DNA of 30,160 bases from Larix sibirica (Eukaryota > Streptophyta > Pinopsida > Pinales > Pinaceae). The stretch covers positions 50,049 to 80,208 of the forward strand of contig NWUY0300000982.1 of assembly GCA_004151065.3 (NCBI GenBank), in the 5' to 3' direction. The notes below the pieces were generated by a model. It searched no databases and was not told where the DNA came from. It was given only the letters and a program-made list of their open reading frames with translations. The translations under genes and the position numbers were made by a program. This document shows, piece after piece, positions 1 to 10,429 of the stretch (position 1 is the stretch's first letter; each line of letters starts with the position of its first letter).

Positions 1-59
1 TGATCCTATTTTTTTAATGTTATTATGCTAAACAAGTAAAAACTTAACATTTTGTATAC

Positions 60-412
60 CATGCATCTACATTTAATGCAATGTGCCTTCTAGGAACTTC
101 AACAGTATGAAATGCCCTTCAAATATGTGGATTATGCTTTGAACACAGTGAGATGCATGCTCAATCAACAAATATGCATGAAAATATGTACGTAAGGGAT
201 CCAAAAGGTGAATCTCTGCCATGTGCAACCTTGCCTCCACATGTGTGAACTCAACCATTAAACATGCCTTAAAAATGTGAGCATCCTCCAAGCATGTGAA
301 AGAAGAAGCTATTAAAAACAGGATGTTAGAATTTTTCTCCTTAAATCCACAACTCCATAGTATAGTGTTGTAGAAAATAATGTCTATTTTGGGTGGTAAC
401 AATTGGCTCCAT
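60..412. repeat. Diverged copy of the array end found at 16.78-17.11 kb
   Basis: The words run in the same order as at 16780-17110: GCCTTCTAGGAACTTCAA, AAATATGTGGATTAT, GAGATGCATGCTCAAT, CCAAAAGGTGAAT, TGTGTGAACTCAACCAT, GAGCATCCTCCA, TTAAATCCACAACTCC and TTTTGGGTGG. Similarity is roughly 80% by eye. There is no credible coding content; the 109-codon open frame here is a by-product. Confidence 0.8.
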
Positions 413-1344
413 ATGGGGACTTTCTCACTGCTGCAAGGTGCAAGAGAACTCCAAAATCTTTAAGGGCTACTCATGTACCTGCTAAAACTGCCAAAAGAAG
501 TTGAGAAACAATGGCGGGATGGATCCAAACTTCATATCCTGTAACTCCACTGCAAACAATCCAATAGATTCTTTGTTCAAGCTACAATATTTTCAAAAAT
601 GAATTTACAAAGAAGGCACAAGCCAAAATTCCCAATGGGAACATAACAAAATGAAAACCAATGCTCGTAAAATCAGGCTTATTCTTCCTACCCTACTCTA
701 ACATAGGAAGATGGAAAAGCTAGGTCAAATGATAGAGTCAGTGCAACCACCATATCATTTCATCAACACCATGAGATCTTCCCTTGTGTTTGGAAACAAA
801 CCAATATAGGGATATGTCAAACATTCGGGTAGCATATGCTGCAATCTTGGTGCACGTGTAGCTGAAAATTGAATCAGGATCTTCAAAATGGAAGTAAACA
901 TCAAACTCATCCTAAAGTAAGCATGTGCCGCTACAATATTTCTCTATTCAATGTTGGATAGGGCTCATATAAAATCCTACATGTGAATCAAGCCACTGGA
1001 ATTTTCCATGGGCCACCATGTGCCTCTCCAAAACTTGATCTACAAGCTCCAAAAGTTTCCTTGTCTGCCATGAAAATCATCTTTCATACCCTCACACAAC
1101 AACGTTTTAGAAGGTGTCCCCAACAAAAATCTACATAAAATCTGGTTTCTTTCTTTGTTTTCCTCTATCAAACATGCACATGAAGTATGAGACAAGATAT
1201 TAGATATGATAAAAAATAAACCAATTCAGGATCTAGGGTATGATGCCCTTTTTTAGGAGGCTAAAAATTTCTTCGATGAACCAAATATTTAGCATGTTGT
1301 TGTCCAGAACATATTGCGGCCCCCAAAACACACTATTTTGTTGA
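413..1344. other. Stretch without recognised gene
   Basis: Nothing supportable on either strand. It may be the inner part of the Gypsy element, downstream of its gag, but no protease or polymerase block is readable. Confidence 0.4.
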
Positions 1345-2680
1345 TTATATATATATGAACTGAGTAAGAGTTGAAGACATCAATGGCTGGAAATTTTTTG
1401 CACTTTCATTGCCAACAAAATGTTCCTTATGCTGCACTAAATCAGTCCCATTGATCGACACACATGCCAGCTCATTAGCCATGAAAAATACTTCACATAC
1501 CTCAACCATGTTTATTTTTTCAAGATTGTCAGAGACTAGGCTTGAAGTGTCGTCTTTATGCCACATGAAGTGGCCTTCAATGTTGTTTGGAAGTGGAGTG
1601 TGCCAATTTAGATTCATCCCATCATGCTCTCATTGTCTGTGTTGTAGATGGGATTTCCATGAAGAAACTAACGATCCAACTCCTATCTATGCCTTGCAAT
1701 AAAAAAAGAGTGATCAAATCCTTATCCTCTTGGCTTCTATGTTCCTTCTCACAAGAGGGAATGGGAACACCTGGAAAATCTTCACCCTCCATGGATTTCT
1801 CTACCAAATTGCCCTCTCCAAATCATCAAAAGAGCCCTTGCTAAATTCAGAAATTGGAAAGGGATTATAATTTACCAAACCCTTATCTTCATGCAAGTGT
1901 ACCTCATCCTCAAAATGTGCCTCTTCAAGAACAAGAGGGCATGCATAGCTTTCAATGGAGTCATGAGGTGCTTCAATGTGGTCTTCAATAACTTTATTGA
2001 ACTCTTCCTTTGGATCTAGAATCTCATGTATAGACGGTTCATGTGAAGAGAGAGAATGCTAATTTTTACTACACTCTTCCTTTGGATCTAGAATCTCATA
2101 AATAGATGGTTCATGTGAAGAGAGAGAATGTTGATTACATATTATCCTCATGTAGTTCATTTACAAGCTTCCCTTGGTCTAGCCTCAAGTATTTATTTTC
2201 TATAACAACAAATAATGAGTTTATTGTATTACCTTTATCTTTGACTTTGGAAAACAAAAGATCAAAGGGGTTCCTCTGATACGCAAGTATCAAATCATCG
2301 TACTTGTTTTTCATTCTTTGGCAAATTTGAAGCAAAATATGTGCACCATGTAATTCTACAACATGCTCTTCTTCATCATAACCAAAAACCCAAAATTTAT
2401 GTATTGCTTTGATTAAACCTGGAAATGAAGATATCCCCTTGCAATCTCCAAACCATTCCCATGCATAACCTTTCAAGGTAAGGGAAAACATTTTCATCAT
2501 GACATCCTCGGGGACAACATTGAAATCTGCAATAAGCTCAATGATGGATGTAACATCTTGTGCAGCTAGATGAGGGCGTACATGAAACTTTGGAGCACGT
2601 TTTAACCAATTTTGACAAGGGAGCTTATTTGGATATCCAAAAAATGGATGAGAAATCCAAAGGGCCAAACAATCTAGCAT
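1345..2680 (-). pseudogene. Gypsy-type retrotransposon gag remnant
   Basis: The first 181 codons (2680 to 2135) are open. They read FHVRPHLAAQ, then VPEDVMMKMFSLTLKGYAWE, WFGD and SSFPGLIKAIHKFWVFGYDE. This is the retrotransposon gag capsid pattern (F..SL.G.A..WF......I.SW..L...F...F). A frameshift near 2140 moves the reading into a frame with SSHEPSIYEILDPKEE, duplicated. Further open runs reach an ORF from 1617 to 1345 (HTPLPNNIEGHFMWHKDD...) that I do not recognise. It is preceded by a primer-binding-like site at 2982-2998, about 300 bp upstream. Stops at several points make it a remnant. Confidence 0.65.
2001..2144. repeat. 72-bp tandem duplication in the gag remnant
   Basis: Units start ACTCTTCCTTTGGATCTAGA at 2001 and 2073 with a few differences. 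The period is 24 codons, so both copies encode SSHEPSIYEILDPKEE-type residues in one frame, separated by a TAG. Confidence 0.93.
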
Positions 2681-2981
2681 CCTACTCTCCTTGGGATGTT
2701 GCTATACTTTTTACTTCAAATCTTCAAATTGATATGAAACTTGAAAAATACATAACCTTCATACCTTGTTTAAATATCATTGGAGTCCCTAGGTGAGTAT
2801 TCAATGCCTTCAAGTCTACTGGATGTCACTTACCTCTACAAACAACAAATCACTTTAAGAATCTTCAAGGAATGGGGCTTTGTTCCTTCATGGAGTTACC
2901 GGGTGAGAAAGATATCTTCAAAGAAATACCCTCATCAAATCAATGTAGAAATACTACTGAATCTTGGGAGTTGGATTTTGT

Positions 2982-2998
2982 TCCCAACAACGACACCA
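2982..2998 (-). other. Degenerate primer-binding site, tRNA-Asp type, of a Gypsy element
   Basis: On the minus strand it reads TGGTGTCGTTGTTGGGA, against the TGGCGCCGTTGCCGGGG used by Athila-like plant elements. Four differences are C to T, as expected for deamination of methylated cytosine. It is preceded by GGTAACA and three bases, which fits an LTR end in CA. The Gypsy gag follows downstream. Confidence 0.6.
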
Positions 2999-3001
2999 AA
3001 A

Positions 3002-4140
3002 TGTTACCTCCCAAGCATGCACTCAAAATGATAAAGCCCTGAAACACAAGTGCAACCCTAGGGAAACTTAGAAGGGTTTTCCAATGTCACTGCAACAACA
3101 CCCTCTTTCTTTTTAAGTTGGCTCTCTTTCGGCACAAGGGGGGATTCTTTAAGTAAAAGTGTAATATAAACTTTAGAAATAGATGGGATGGTGGATCAAG
3201 ACTAGTGTCTATCCAATGGGAAATAAAGTCAAAGTTAACATTCAAGAGAGTTTGAACAACATGGAAGAAGGCTTAGTAGGGCTGTTACAAGCATTCCCAA
3301 ACTAACCCAAAAGAATTGCTTCAAAATGTAGAAAATTATAGGAGGGTCTTTCCAAAGGTTCTCACAACAAATACAAAATATAAAAAGCAAGGATGTGTTT
3401 ACCATGAGCAAAACACAACAACAACCTTTCAATGAAATGACAACAGCATATTTTTTATTGATCAATGACAAATCAACAAAGAACACAAAGAGGGATTCAC
3501 ATCAACCGTAGCCCTTGTTTGTGGCCAAACTACCCTTCACAAGGATACTTACAACAGACTTATGCTAACAAATTCTAGCAATCAAAATATCCCAAGAATA
3601 AGAAGAAATTATGGAGAACCTCACATAAAGTAAACCCTTTACTTCATCCTCCGAAATATCTTCAACTAGGTTTGGAGGGAGTCTCCTACAAATCCAACCA
3701 TGCTTATCAAATGAGACAGCTCATCATTTATAGAGTTGACTTCCACCAATTTACAATAAAATAATATTAGTGGTTTCTAGATCCACTATTTTTTCCAAGA
3801 AATAACATCTAGGATTCTTTCCAAAACCAGGCGCTCTTGAATAGCAATAAAGTATGCATGAAAAAAGATTTGAATGACTCTCCGCGCCACTTGTCAACCT
3901 CATAGGAAAAACACCTCCTTGAAATGTGTTTCCTTGACCATGCATAATGGATTGTTATGCCACATATCTTCATATTTCTTGGAGCGCTCTTCAAGATAAC
4001 CCTTTAGCAAACACTCCCATTACAATATGATTAAATGTCAAGTTAAGGAAGTCTTCAAGGCATGGCATTATTTCTCATTGGGATGGTGAAATGATGCCAT
4101 GTGTCACCTCCCTAAGTAGGGTACTCTTAAAAAAGACCTT
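3002..4140 (-). mobile_element. Probable LTR of the Gypsy element (far end not determined)
   Basis: The right-hand end in transcription sense (…GGTAACA at 3002) sits next to the primer-binding site, so sequence to the right of it should be the 5' LTR. No matching second LTR was found in the window, so the length is a guess. No gene is visible here; the short open frames have no family signature. Confidence 0.35.
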
Positions 4141-4422
4141 TGACTAAACCAAATTTCATATAATATTATTAAACTCCTTAAAAAGTGGGGTGCGCCCTTG
4201 AAATGTGTGCAAGTAGTTATTTAAGGGTCCATTAATCCCTCTAAATATAGTGGTCACCACCTGGGAAAGTGGAGCGCCCCTCTACACTTGTGCATGTGAT
4301 GCCACAAATCCCTCAACCACCACCCTATAAGGTGGGACACTCTTTTTCTTGAGATGTCTACTCTTGAAAAGAGTGTAGAAGAAGCTTTAGGACCACTTTC
4401 ACCATGTCCTCGTCCATAAAAA
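4141..4422. repeat. Degenerate array with GTGGRGYGCCC and ATGTGTGCAA words
   Basis: Recurring words such as GTGGGGTGCGCCCTTGAAATG, AGTGGAGCGCCCCTC and GGTGGGACACTC are shared with 11961-12572 and 16068-16587. Units are too diverged for a clear period. It borders the LTR at 4423. Confidence 0.55.
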
Positions 4423-5033
4423 TGTTGTAGAATCAAAGGATTAGGTAGGTCAGAGTGCTAGTATTCCAAAAGAGAGGTGGAGTTTAAAGACATTGTTACG
4501 ACACTGAAGCACAAACAAGCATAGCTCAATAGACAAAGAAGTGTAAAAAACTAAATTATTTCCATACACATTGCATTACATATATTGTTCACCATATCAT
4601 AGATGGACCCATAATGCCATCTTATATAACACCAATATCTAATCAATTCCCTTGAAGTGAGGAAGATGAGTCCACATAGATTGGTTAGGGAACATAGTGG
4701 ACTCCTTAATTTTTCCTTGTTCTGCACACTAGTTGATTATTCTATTCCAACACCAATATCTAATCAATTCCCTTGAAGTGAGGAAGATGAGTCCACATAG
4801 ATTGGTTAGGGAACATAGTGGACTTCTTAATTTTTCCTTGTTCTGCACACTAGTTGATTATTCTATTCCAATTGCCCAATTAGTCAAATGCCTAGTCGAC
4901 CATCTAGTCAGTCTCCTAGTTGACCACTTATTCAACCTCCTAGTCAACTCTCCTAGTCGACGCTTGATTGTTGAATGACTGTCTCTAGAAGATCTAAAGG
5001 TGTGGTGAACTTGCAAAGCCTGTTGTTCCAACA
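4423..5033 (-). mobile_element. Copia-type LTR (3' LTR of a truncated element)
   Basis: On the minus strand it begins TGTTGGAACAACAGGC and ends ATTCTACAACA. It is alignable along its length, at roughly three quarters identity by eye, to the LTR at 11456-11960, including CTTCACTTCAAGGGA-like and GTCGACTAGG words. It is longer because of an internal 121-bp duplication. An RNase H remnant ends just before it on the minus strand, which makes it the 3' LTR. Confidence 0.82.
4630..4871. repeat. 121-bp tandem duplication inside the LTR
   Basis: Units start CACCAATATCTAATCAATTC at 4630 and 4751. I see one difference (CTCCTT against CTTCTT), so it is young compared with the LTR itself. Confidence 0.95.
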
Positions 5034-5099
5034 CCACTGATCAACACAACGCTTTGGAGATTCAGGAGGTGAAATTACTTTTGTACCCCCCACAATAAT

Positions 5100-5371
5100 T
5101 ACAACTTCCTGAATCCCAAGCATAGCTCTAAGTTTCACAAACTTAGGTTCTGAGAGGCTTTGTAAAGATATCAACAACTTGGTCATTTGTCCCGCAATAA
5201 ACAAGATTTACAACATTTTCTTGTACTAATTGTCTCAAATAGTGAACATGAAGCTCCACACGCTTCATTTACTATGTGCAACATGGTTTTCTACAACATG
5301 TATTGCACTTTGATTATCGTACCGAGAGTAGCAAGGTGCTCTATAGTTCACTATGATGGAGATATTGTAAC
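5100..5371 (-). pseudogene. Copia RNase H / pol C-terminal remnant
   Basis: In broken frames on the minus strand it reads DNQSAI-like wording near 5310, then FIAGQMTKLLISLQSLSEPK and FVKLRAMLGIQE. The Copia pattern is CDNQSAI ... T..Q.ADI.TKPL....F...R..LG. RNase H removes the RNA template during reverse transcription. It is truncated on its N-terminal side at a 14-bp palindrome, and frameshifts disable it. The LTR follows after about 70 bp. Confidence 0.75.
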
Positions 5372-5385
5372 ACACAACGTTGTGT
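5372..5385. repeat. 14-bp perfect palindrome at the break of the RNase H remnant
   Basis: ACACAACGTTGTGT. Retroelement homology stops on its left and AT-rich sequence starts on its right, so it marks a junction. Confidence 0.85.
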
Positions 5386-7080
5386 AATGTTATCTAACGT
5401 GTCATTCCCATAAAATAAAATAAAAAAAATGTAATTAATGTCGACTTATATATATATCAAGCACCAAGAGGGATCAAATATTTACTCTCATTTTATTAAT
5501 AAACATAATATACACTATTACTTAACTCTTAGAAATGATGATTTCATAACTCTTCTCTAATTTTTTCAAAATTAAAAAAATAATTATTTCATATACCTTC
5601 CCTATTTCCTGAAAAAATAATTAAAAAAAAAACGATTTCATATCCCATTCCTCCCCGAAAATCGATTTCATATATTATAAGGTTCACGATTTAAAACGAT
5701 CTCATATATTACAAGGCTCACAAGGTCACGTTTTAAGAGACACGGCACAATATTTTATATTTTGAGGTTATGGTAAGGTAACGAAAATAACATTTTCAAT
5801 TATTAATTATCCACAATCCACAATTTCTAGAGTATTTTTATTAATTTAATAGTCAATGTCAAAGCATGTATTATATTTTTTATTTACAAATCAAATTACT
5901 TTGATTTAGCATTAATTCAACTTTATATTATAAATTTGTATAAAGTTTTGCAATGTATTTGAAAATTAAAAATATTTTTTAAAATTTACTGATTCAATTT
6001 TCTTATTAGTTAAAAAGATTATTGAACATAAATGATAAATTTTTGAGAGTGTGAATTCATTTTTAAAACTCAAAAAATAAAACAAAAAACATTTATTATG
6101 AAATTTTATATGAGTGTCATGTGACAACTTTTGCATGCCATTGCTGACTTTTGTGTATTGAAAAATAAAAACAAAAAATTGTTGTCACTTCCCATAAGAT
6201 ATTTAGATTTTGATGTGACCAATTCTATGTATTTTTATTTTAATGTTTAGATGATGACAAATACTTATGTGATCAATTCTATAGATTTGTTATATTTTTA
6301 TGATTTTATGATTTTACTTTACTTTCTCAATCTTTATATTCAAACCTTAACTTATATACTTCTTCATTTTTTATCTTTGACATGGATTAATCACTTTTGT
6401 AATATATTTACTTTTAATAGAATATTCACCATTTTTTACTTATAAATAATACTACATTTTTATATTTAATTATGAGAATTCCACATAACAAATATTTCTT
6501 AACTTCTTTTTTTACATATATACCACATTAATATTAAAAAATAGAATAAACAAAATTATTAATCAATAACTTGAAAGTTCAGGAAATTCAAAAATAAATC
6601 TTCTAACTGTGAGTTCAAGAGCAATGCAAGATAAGGAAAGGTTCCCAATGCACTCTTCTTATGCTATTTATTCCAGCAAGGAAAGCACAACGACTTTGAG
6701 AGGAAAGGAAGCTTACGTATTTTTCAAAAATATATTTAATCAAACTATTAAACAAAACAACGGGCTTACATTATAACATTTCCATGAAAAAAAACTGTAT
6801 TTCTATGATAAAAAAAGAAACTGAAATACTGTATTTCTATGATCTAAAAAAAGAAACTGAAATATATGTGTAAGGTTATAGTTGTTCTATAGCTTGCTGA
6901 TCTTCAGCTACATGTACAAATATCAAAAATCTCCACATAATGTGTTTAAACTCAGTTACTACTGAATCAAAATCTAGCTATATAACTATTCTTTTATGCC
7001 CGACATTTATAGAACTCTGACGGAAGAACTGTATTTCTCCCAATAACATATTTAATCATTAATGAAAAAAAATTGACATA
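5386..7080. other. AT-rich stretch without gene
   Basis: Very AT-rich with poly(A)/poly(T) runs. Repeated CGATYTCATAT words occur near 5630-5715. The only long open frame is a T-rich by-product. Confidence 0.6.
6794..6863. repeat. 34-bp tandem duplication
   Basis: ACTGTATTTCTATGAT followed by an A-run and GAAACTGAAATA occurs at 6794 and 6828. Confidence 0.9.
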
Positions 7081-7300
7081 CTTTCGATCAAGAGAACTCG
7101 AGGCCTCTCCCTGGTGATTGATTCAGATTCAGAAACCTGCATGGTAAGTCCTTTTTGAACTGAAACCCTTGGAGACCGGGCCTTAATACTCTGCTCAGAA
7201 GTCTTGAGTAATCAGACTGATTAACGTTTGAGCTATCTCGCTGGAAAAATTGAAACTCTTCTGCGAGTGAATGAGCGTTAAGGCTCAATTTTCACACCAT
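7081..7300 (-). other. Unidentified GC-richer island
   Basis: It is clearly less AT-rich than its surroundings. It has an open frame of 66 codons (MSLNAHSLAEEFQFFQRD...) and, in another minus frame, SEQSIKARSPRVSVQKG. I recognise no family. It could be a gene fragment or part of an old element. Confidence 0.25.
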
Positions 7301-8131
7301 AACAGTGTGACCCTAAGGATCTGAGCAATCACCTCCGAAGAACTTATGGACACCTGTCAGAAAATATAATCCAAGGACCAAGGAACGAGGATGAAGAAAA
7401 AATAAATGTGAAAAATCCATCTACCCAATCTCCTCCATCTGAGAATTAAACTTACAAACGATTATTCAACCACATAATTTCACGCCTAGTCGATTCAATA
7501 ACTTTTCGTTCACAAAATCCATGTGACACCATTTCTTGAAGGAAATTTTCAAGACATCCCATTCATCTTTTAGACTACCTCACGTTGCCTGATCATGCTA
7601 ATAATAGCAATTCCCCAACCAAGCATTGGATTCAAATCCAATTCTCATTATGTTGTAATGAATTTTTTTGAACTGTATAATAGAATAACCAGTATAGATT
7701 TATCTTAAATTGGGATCTATCAAGCATAGAAAATGAACCAATTTTTTTATGTGAATTTTTTTAACTATTTTTTTCTTTGTAACTTATTAGCTAACATGAA
7801 AATTTTTAATTATTTTTTATTTTTATTTTTGGTAACTTATGAGCTGACGTGATTTTTTAATTTTTTTTCGAAGGTATCATAATATAACTTCCACTTGATA
7901 TCAAATTGTATGTTCCAATGTGAATATTGAATGAATGATAAATCACTGAATTATGAAGAAATATGTATGTGACATATTTTTAACTTTTAATTTTATTGTT
8001 TTGTTACAACTACTTTATATATATATATAGTACCCCCACAAACCCAAGTACCTTATTTTAAAAAGTGGCGTCCCCGCGCCCCCGTACTCGCACCCATACT
8101 CGTCCCTCACCCACGCTTCCTGGCAACTTAG
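7301..8131. other. Stretch without recognised gene
   Basis: AT-rich, with a (TA)n run at about 8019-8030. A short C-rich patch (GTCCCCGCGCCCCCGTACTC) follows near 8070. No gene was seen. Confidence 0.5.
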
Positions 8132-8299
8132 TCGAATATTTCTCAGTATACATCTACATCAACAGATGGTACCTTTCAATTATTAGTTTTGATAGAAGAT
8201 GATTTGGGCAAATTGGCAGAATTATCGGTTCGGTGGAAGCAGCGGGTGACAGAGACAGGCGTAATTGTTCTCTCAACCATACATTCAAAATTATTCTAG
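8132..8299 (+). other. Unassigned 55-codon open frame with exon-like wording
   Basis: Open from 8132 to a TAG at 8297. It includes DGTFQLLVLIEDDLGKLAEL and SVRWKQRV. The composition is that of a globular protein rather than a random AT-rich frame, and a possible acceptor (ATCAACAG) precedes it. No start codon and no family recognised. Confidence 0.25.
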
Positions 8300-8375
8300 C
8301 CAACACTTGACCAGGATTTGGGCATCTCTTTCAAATGAGGACTTACTGATTATCAAACCCAATCATATATTTGAG

Positions 8376-9524
8376 TTATGTCATCACTAAACTTGGAAGG
8401 AGATTTTTAATTAAGAGGTACATACAAAACAATTGTAAGCTCAAGGATATCTCACCTGATCGCATTTGGAATGAGATGGGTCCCACTCTTGGAATTGGAT
8501 ACTTGGCATCATCACCAAGCTCCACATGGATCCTTTCCTCCTGATCCTGAAGTTTCTTGAAGGCCCTCTTGTTAGAGGTTATATGTTTGGAGGCTCCACT
8601 ATCCATATACCACTATCCATATACCAGTTGACACGAGACACAGTTTTAGACGATATGCATGAGACCATAGAGAAGTGTGTCTCAAGTTTGGATGAAAGCT
8701 CATCCACTCCAGTTGATGCTTCTGCACTCTCTGCAAACTACTTCTATTGTTGTTCCTTGTCCTTCCCCTTCTTCTCATGACATTGATAAGCAAAGTGCCC
8801 AAACTTTTGACACTTGAAGCACTTGAGTGTGGCTCATGTTCTTCTTTCCCTAGTTAGAGGAACCTAAATCCTCTTTCTTCCCTTTTTGATCCTTCACAGG
8901 TCCTCCTTTCTCCATCTTGCCAATGAGGACAGGATTCAACTCCCCCTCCTCCTCCATACCCGCAACAATCTCTAGTCTCGTCTACTCTTGGATAAAGTCA
9001 TCCCATGGTCTCTCAAATGTGGGAAGCTTTTTTGGGCATAGATCCCTTGCAAGAAGAAGAGAACCCATTTAATGCAATGGGTACTAGCTCTTCATCCTTA
9101 ACGTCCTCTCTAGCTACTGCAAGTTGATCATGGAGTTCAATAATGTTCATCAAGTATGCAACTACGACATTTGTCTTGCTCATCCACATGGCTCTAAGCT
9201 TATACCTCAACAACATCTTTTGATTGATGGTCTCACTTTGATATAGAGTGATTAGAGCATCAAACATGTCCTTTCCCACGGTCTTCCTGATGATGTGAGG
9301 GATCAAATGATACTTCACATAGTCAAAAGGATGACTTCCTTGGCCTTGGCTATCTTCCTTTTATGATCTGCCATCAACATAGAATCAGTAGGCTCTACGA
9401 TTACTTTCTCAACAAAGTCCCATAGATCCCGCTGCTTCAACAACATCTTTATCCAACACTTCCATGGGACGAAGTTAGAGGGACCTTCCAATCTTCCTTT
9501 GTATCTGAGACTGAATGTAGTCAT
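8376..9524 (-). pseudogene. Second Copia element: gag and protease remnant
   Basis: From 9524 it reads YKGRLEGPSNFVPWKCWIKM, LLKQRDLWDFVE (gag N-terminal pattern Y..W...M...L....LW..V). A frameshift near 9318 leads to KYHLIPHI and HDQLAVAREDVKDEELVPIA (UBN2-type gag). Near 8800-8830 there is an intact zinc knuckle, CFKCQKFGHFAYQC (CX2CX4HX4C). The protease starts MDSGASKHIT at 8606. After about 8376 no integrase or polymerase follows. A 14-bp duplication splits the active-site region. Confidence 0.82.
8597..8624. repeat. 14-bp tandem duplication over the protease active site
   Basis: CACTATCCATATAC is repeated at 8597 and 8611. On the coding strand this doubles the YMDSG codons out of frame. 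Confidence 0.95.
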
Positions 9525-9713
9525 GTTATTGCACTGGAATTCCGCTAAACAAAATAGATCAACAACCTAACAAAAAACCAACCTTGGCATAAGTCCATTA
9601 TGCTTTTCTCAAGCACAGAACATGAGCATCTCACTTTGGAACCTCTCAAGAACTCCCTCTCATAGGTAGCAGCCCTACTATCCATTCAAGGATTCCTAAT
9701 GTTTCAACAAACC
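9525..9713 (-). other. Leader between primer site and gag of the second Copia element
   Basis: Untranslated leader of about 190 bp with no distinct motif. Confidence 0.5.
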
Positions 9714-9725
9714 CCTCTGATACCA
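9714..9725 (-). other. Primer-binding site, initiator tRNA-Met type
   Basis: TGGTATCAGAGG on the minus strand, the usual Copia primer site. The gag start at 9524 lies about 190 bp downstream. Confidence 0.85.
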
Positions 9726-10090
9726 TCAATACATTTTCTAACACATGGTACACAAATTTTGCAATTTATAAACTATTTCTACAGGTAACTAATCAATCTG
9801 AAATAAGTGCTACTCAAAATTACAATTTGTAAATTAGGCTATCATATATGAATAAATACAATTAGAGAATATAACGATAACTCAATTAAGTCACTGCCAA
9901 CACCTACCACTACTATTATTAATTTTGAACATGAAAAAATCTACTACAGGAAAATACCCCTAAATTGCTAGCTGCTAGATTCAAGGCTCAATGAATGACT
10001 CTGTACCTCTACCCTCTCTCTTTTATATATGAGAAGGGCATACTAGGGTTTACATAATAATAATTGAATTTTAAGGTCACGGCCAAGCCA
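9726..10090 (-). mobile_element. 5' LTR of the second Copia element
   Basis: It lies directly upstream of the primer site on the minus strand. It begins at or near TGGCTTGGCCGTGACC (10090) and contains a TATA box about 65 bp in. The 3' end (…ATTGA) lacks a clean CA, so the exact limits are uncertain. No partner 3' LTR was found in the window. Confidence 0.6.
10021..10030 (-). promoter_or_regulatory. LTR TATA box
   Basis: ATATATAAAA on the minus strand, preceded by CCCTAGTATGCCC and followed by AGAGAGAGGGTAGAGG. This is a plausible core promoter of the element. Confidence 0.55.
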
Positions 10091-10429
10091 TACACCAAAT
10101 TGGTGTATGAGACTCCCCTTGTTTGTGGGACAAGGGGAAAAATAAGTTTACATGTGACTCAAACTCAGAAATAGAATTTTCTTTATCCCAAGTCAAACTC
10201 AAAAATAGAATTTACTAAAAAATAAAACAAAACTGAATCTTTAACTAGTGCCGCATGCCTCTAAGATTAGTTGGTGGTGGCACATGCCTTATCCAAGGCT
10301 AGCTAGTGGGTGCATCTATGCATGCACCCACTCCCTCTATAAAGAAAGAGTGATGCACCTCCTCCTTGAGATCTATGATGCACCCTCTCTGGCTTCTATG
10401 GTGCTATTGAACAATTGCCCAAATTTGTT

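Noticed and set aside
73-402. A 109-codon minus-strand gene
   Set aside because: The sequence is a diverged copy of the non-coding array end at 16.8-17.1 kb, where this frame is not kept.
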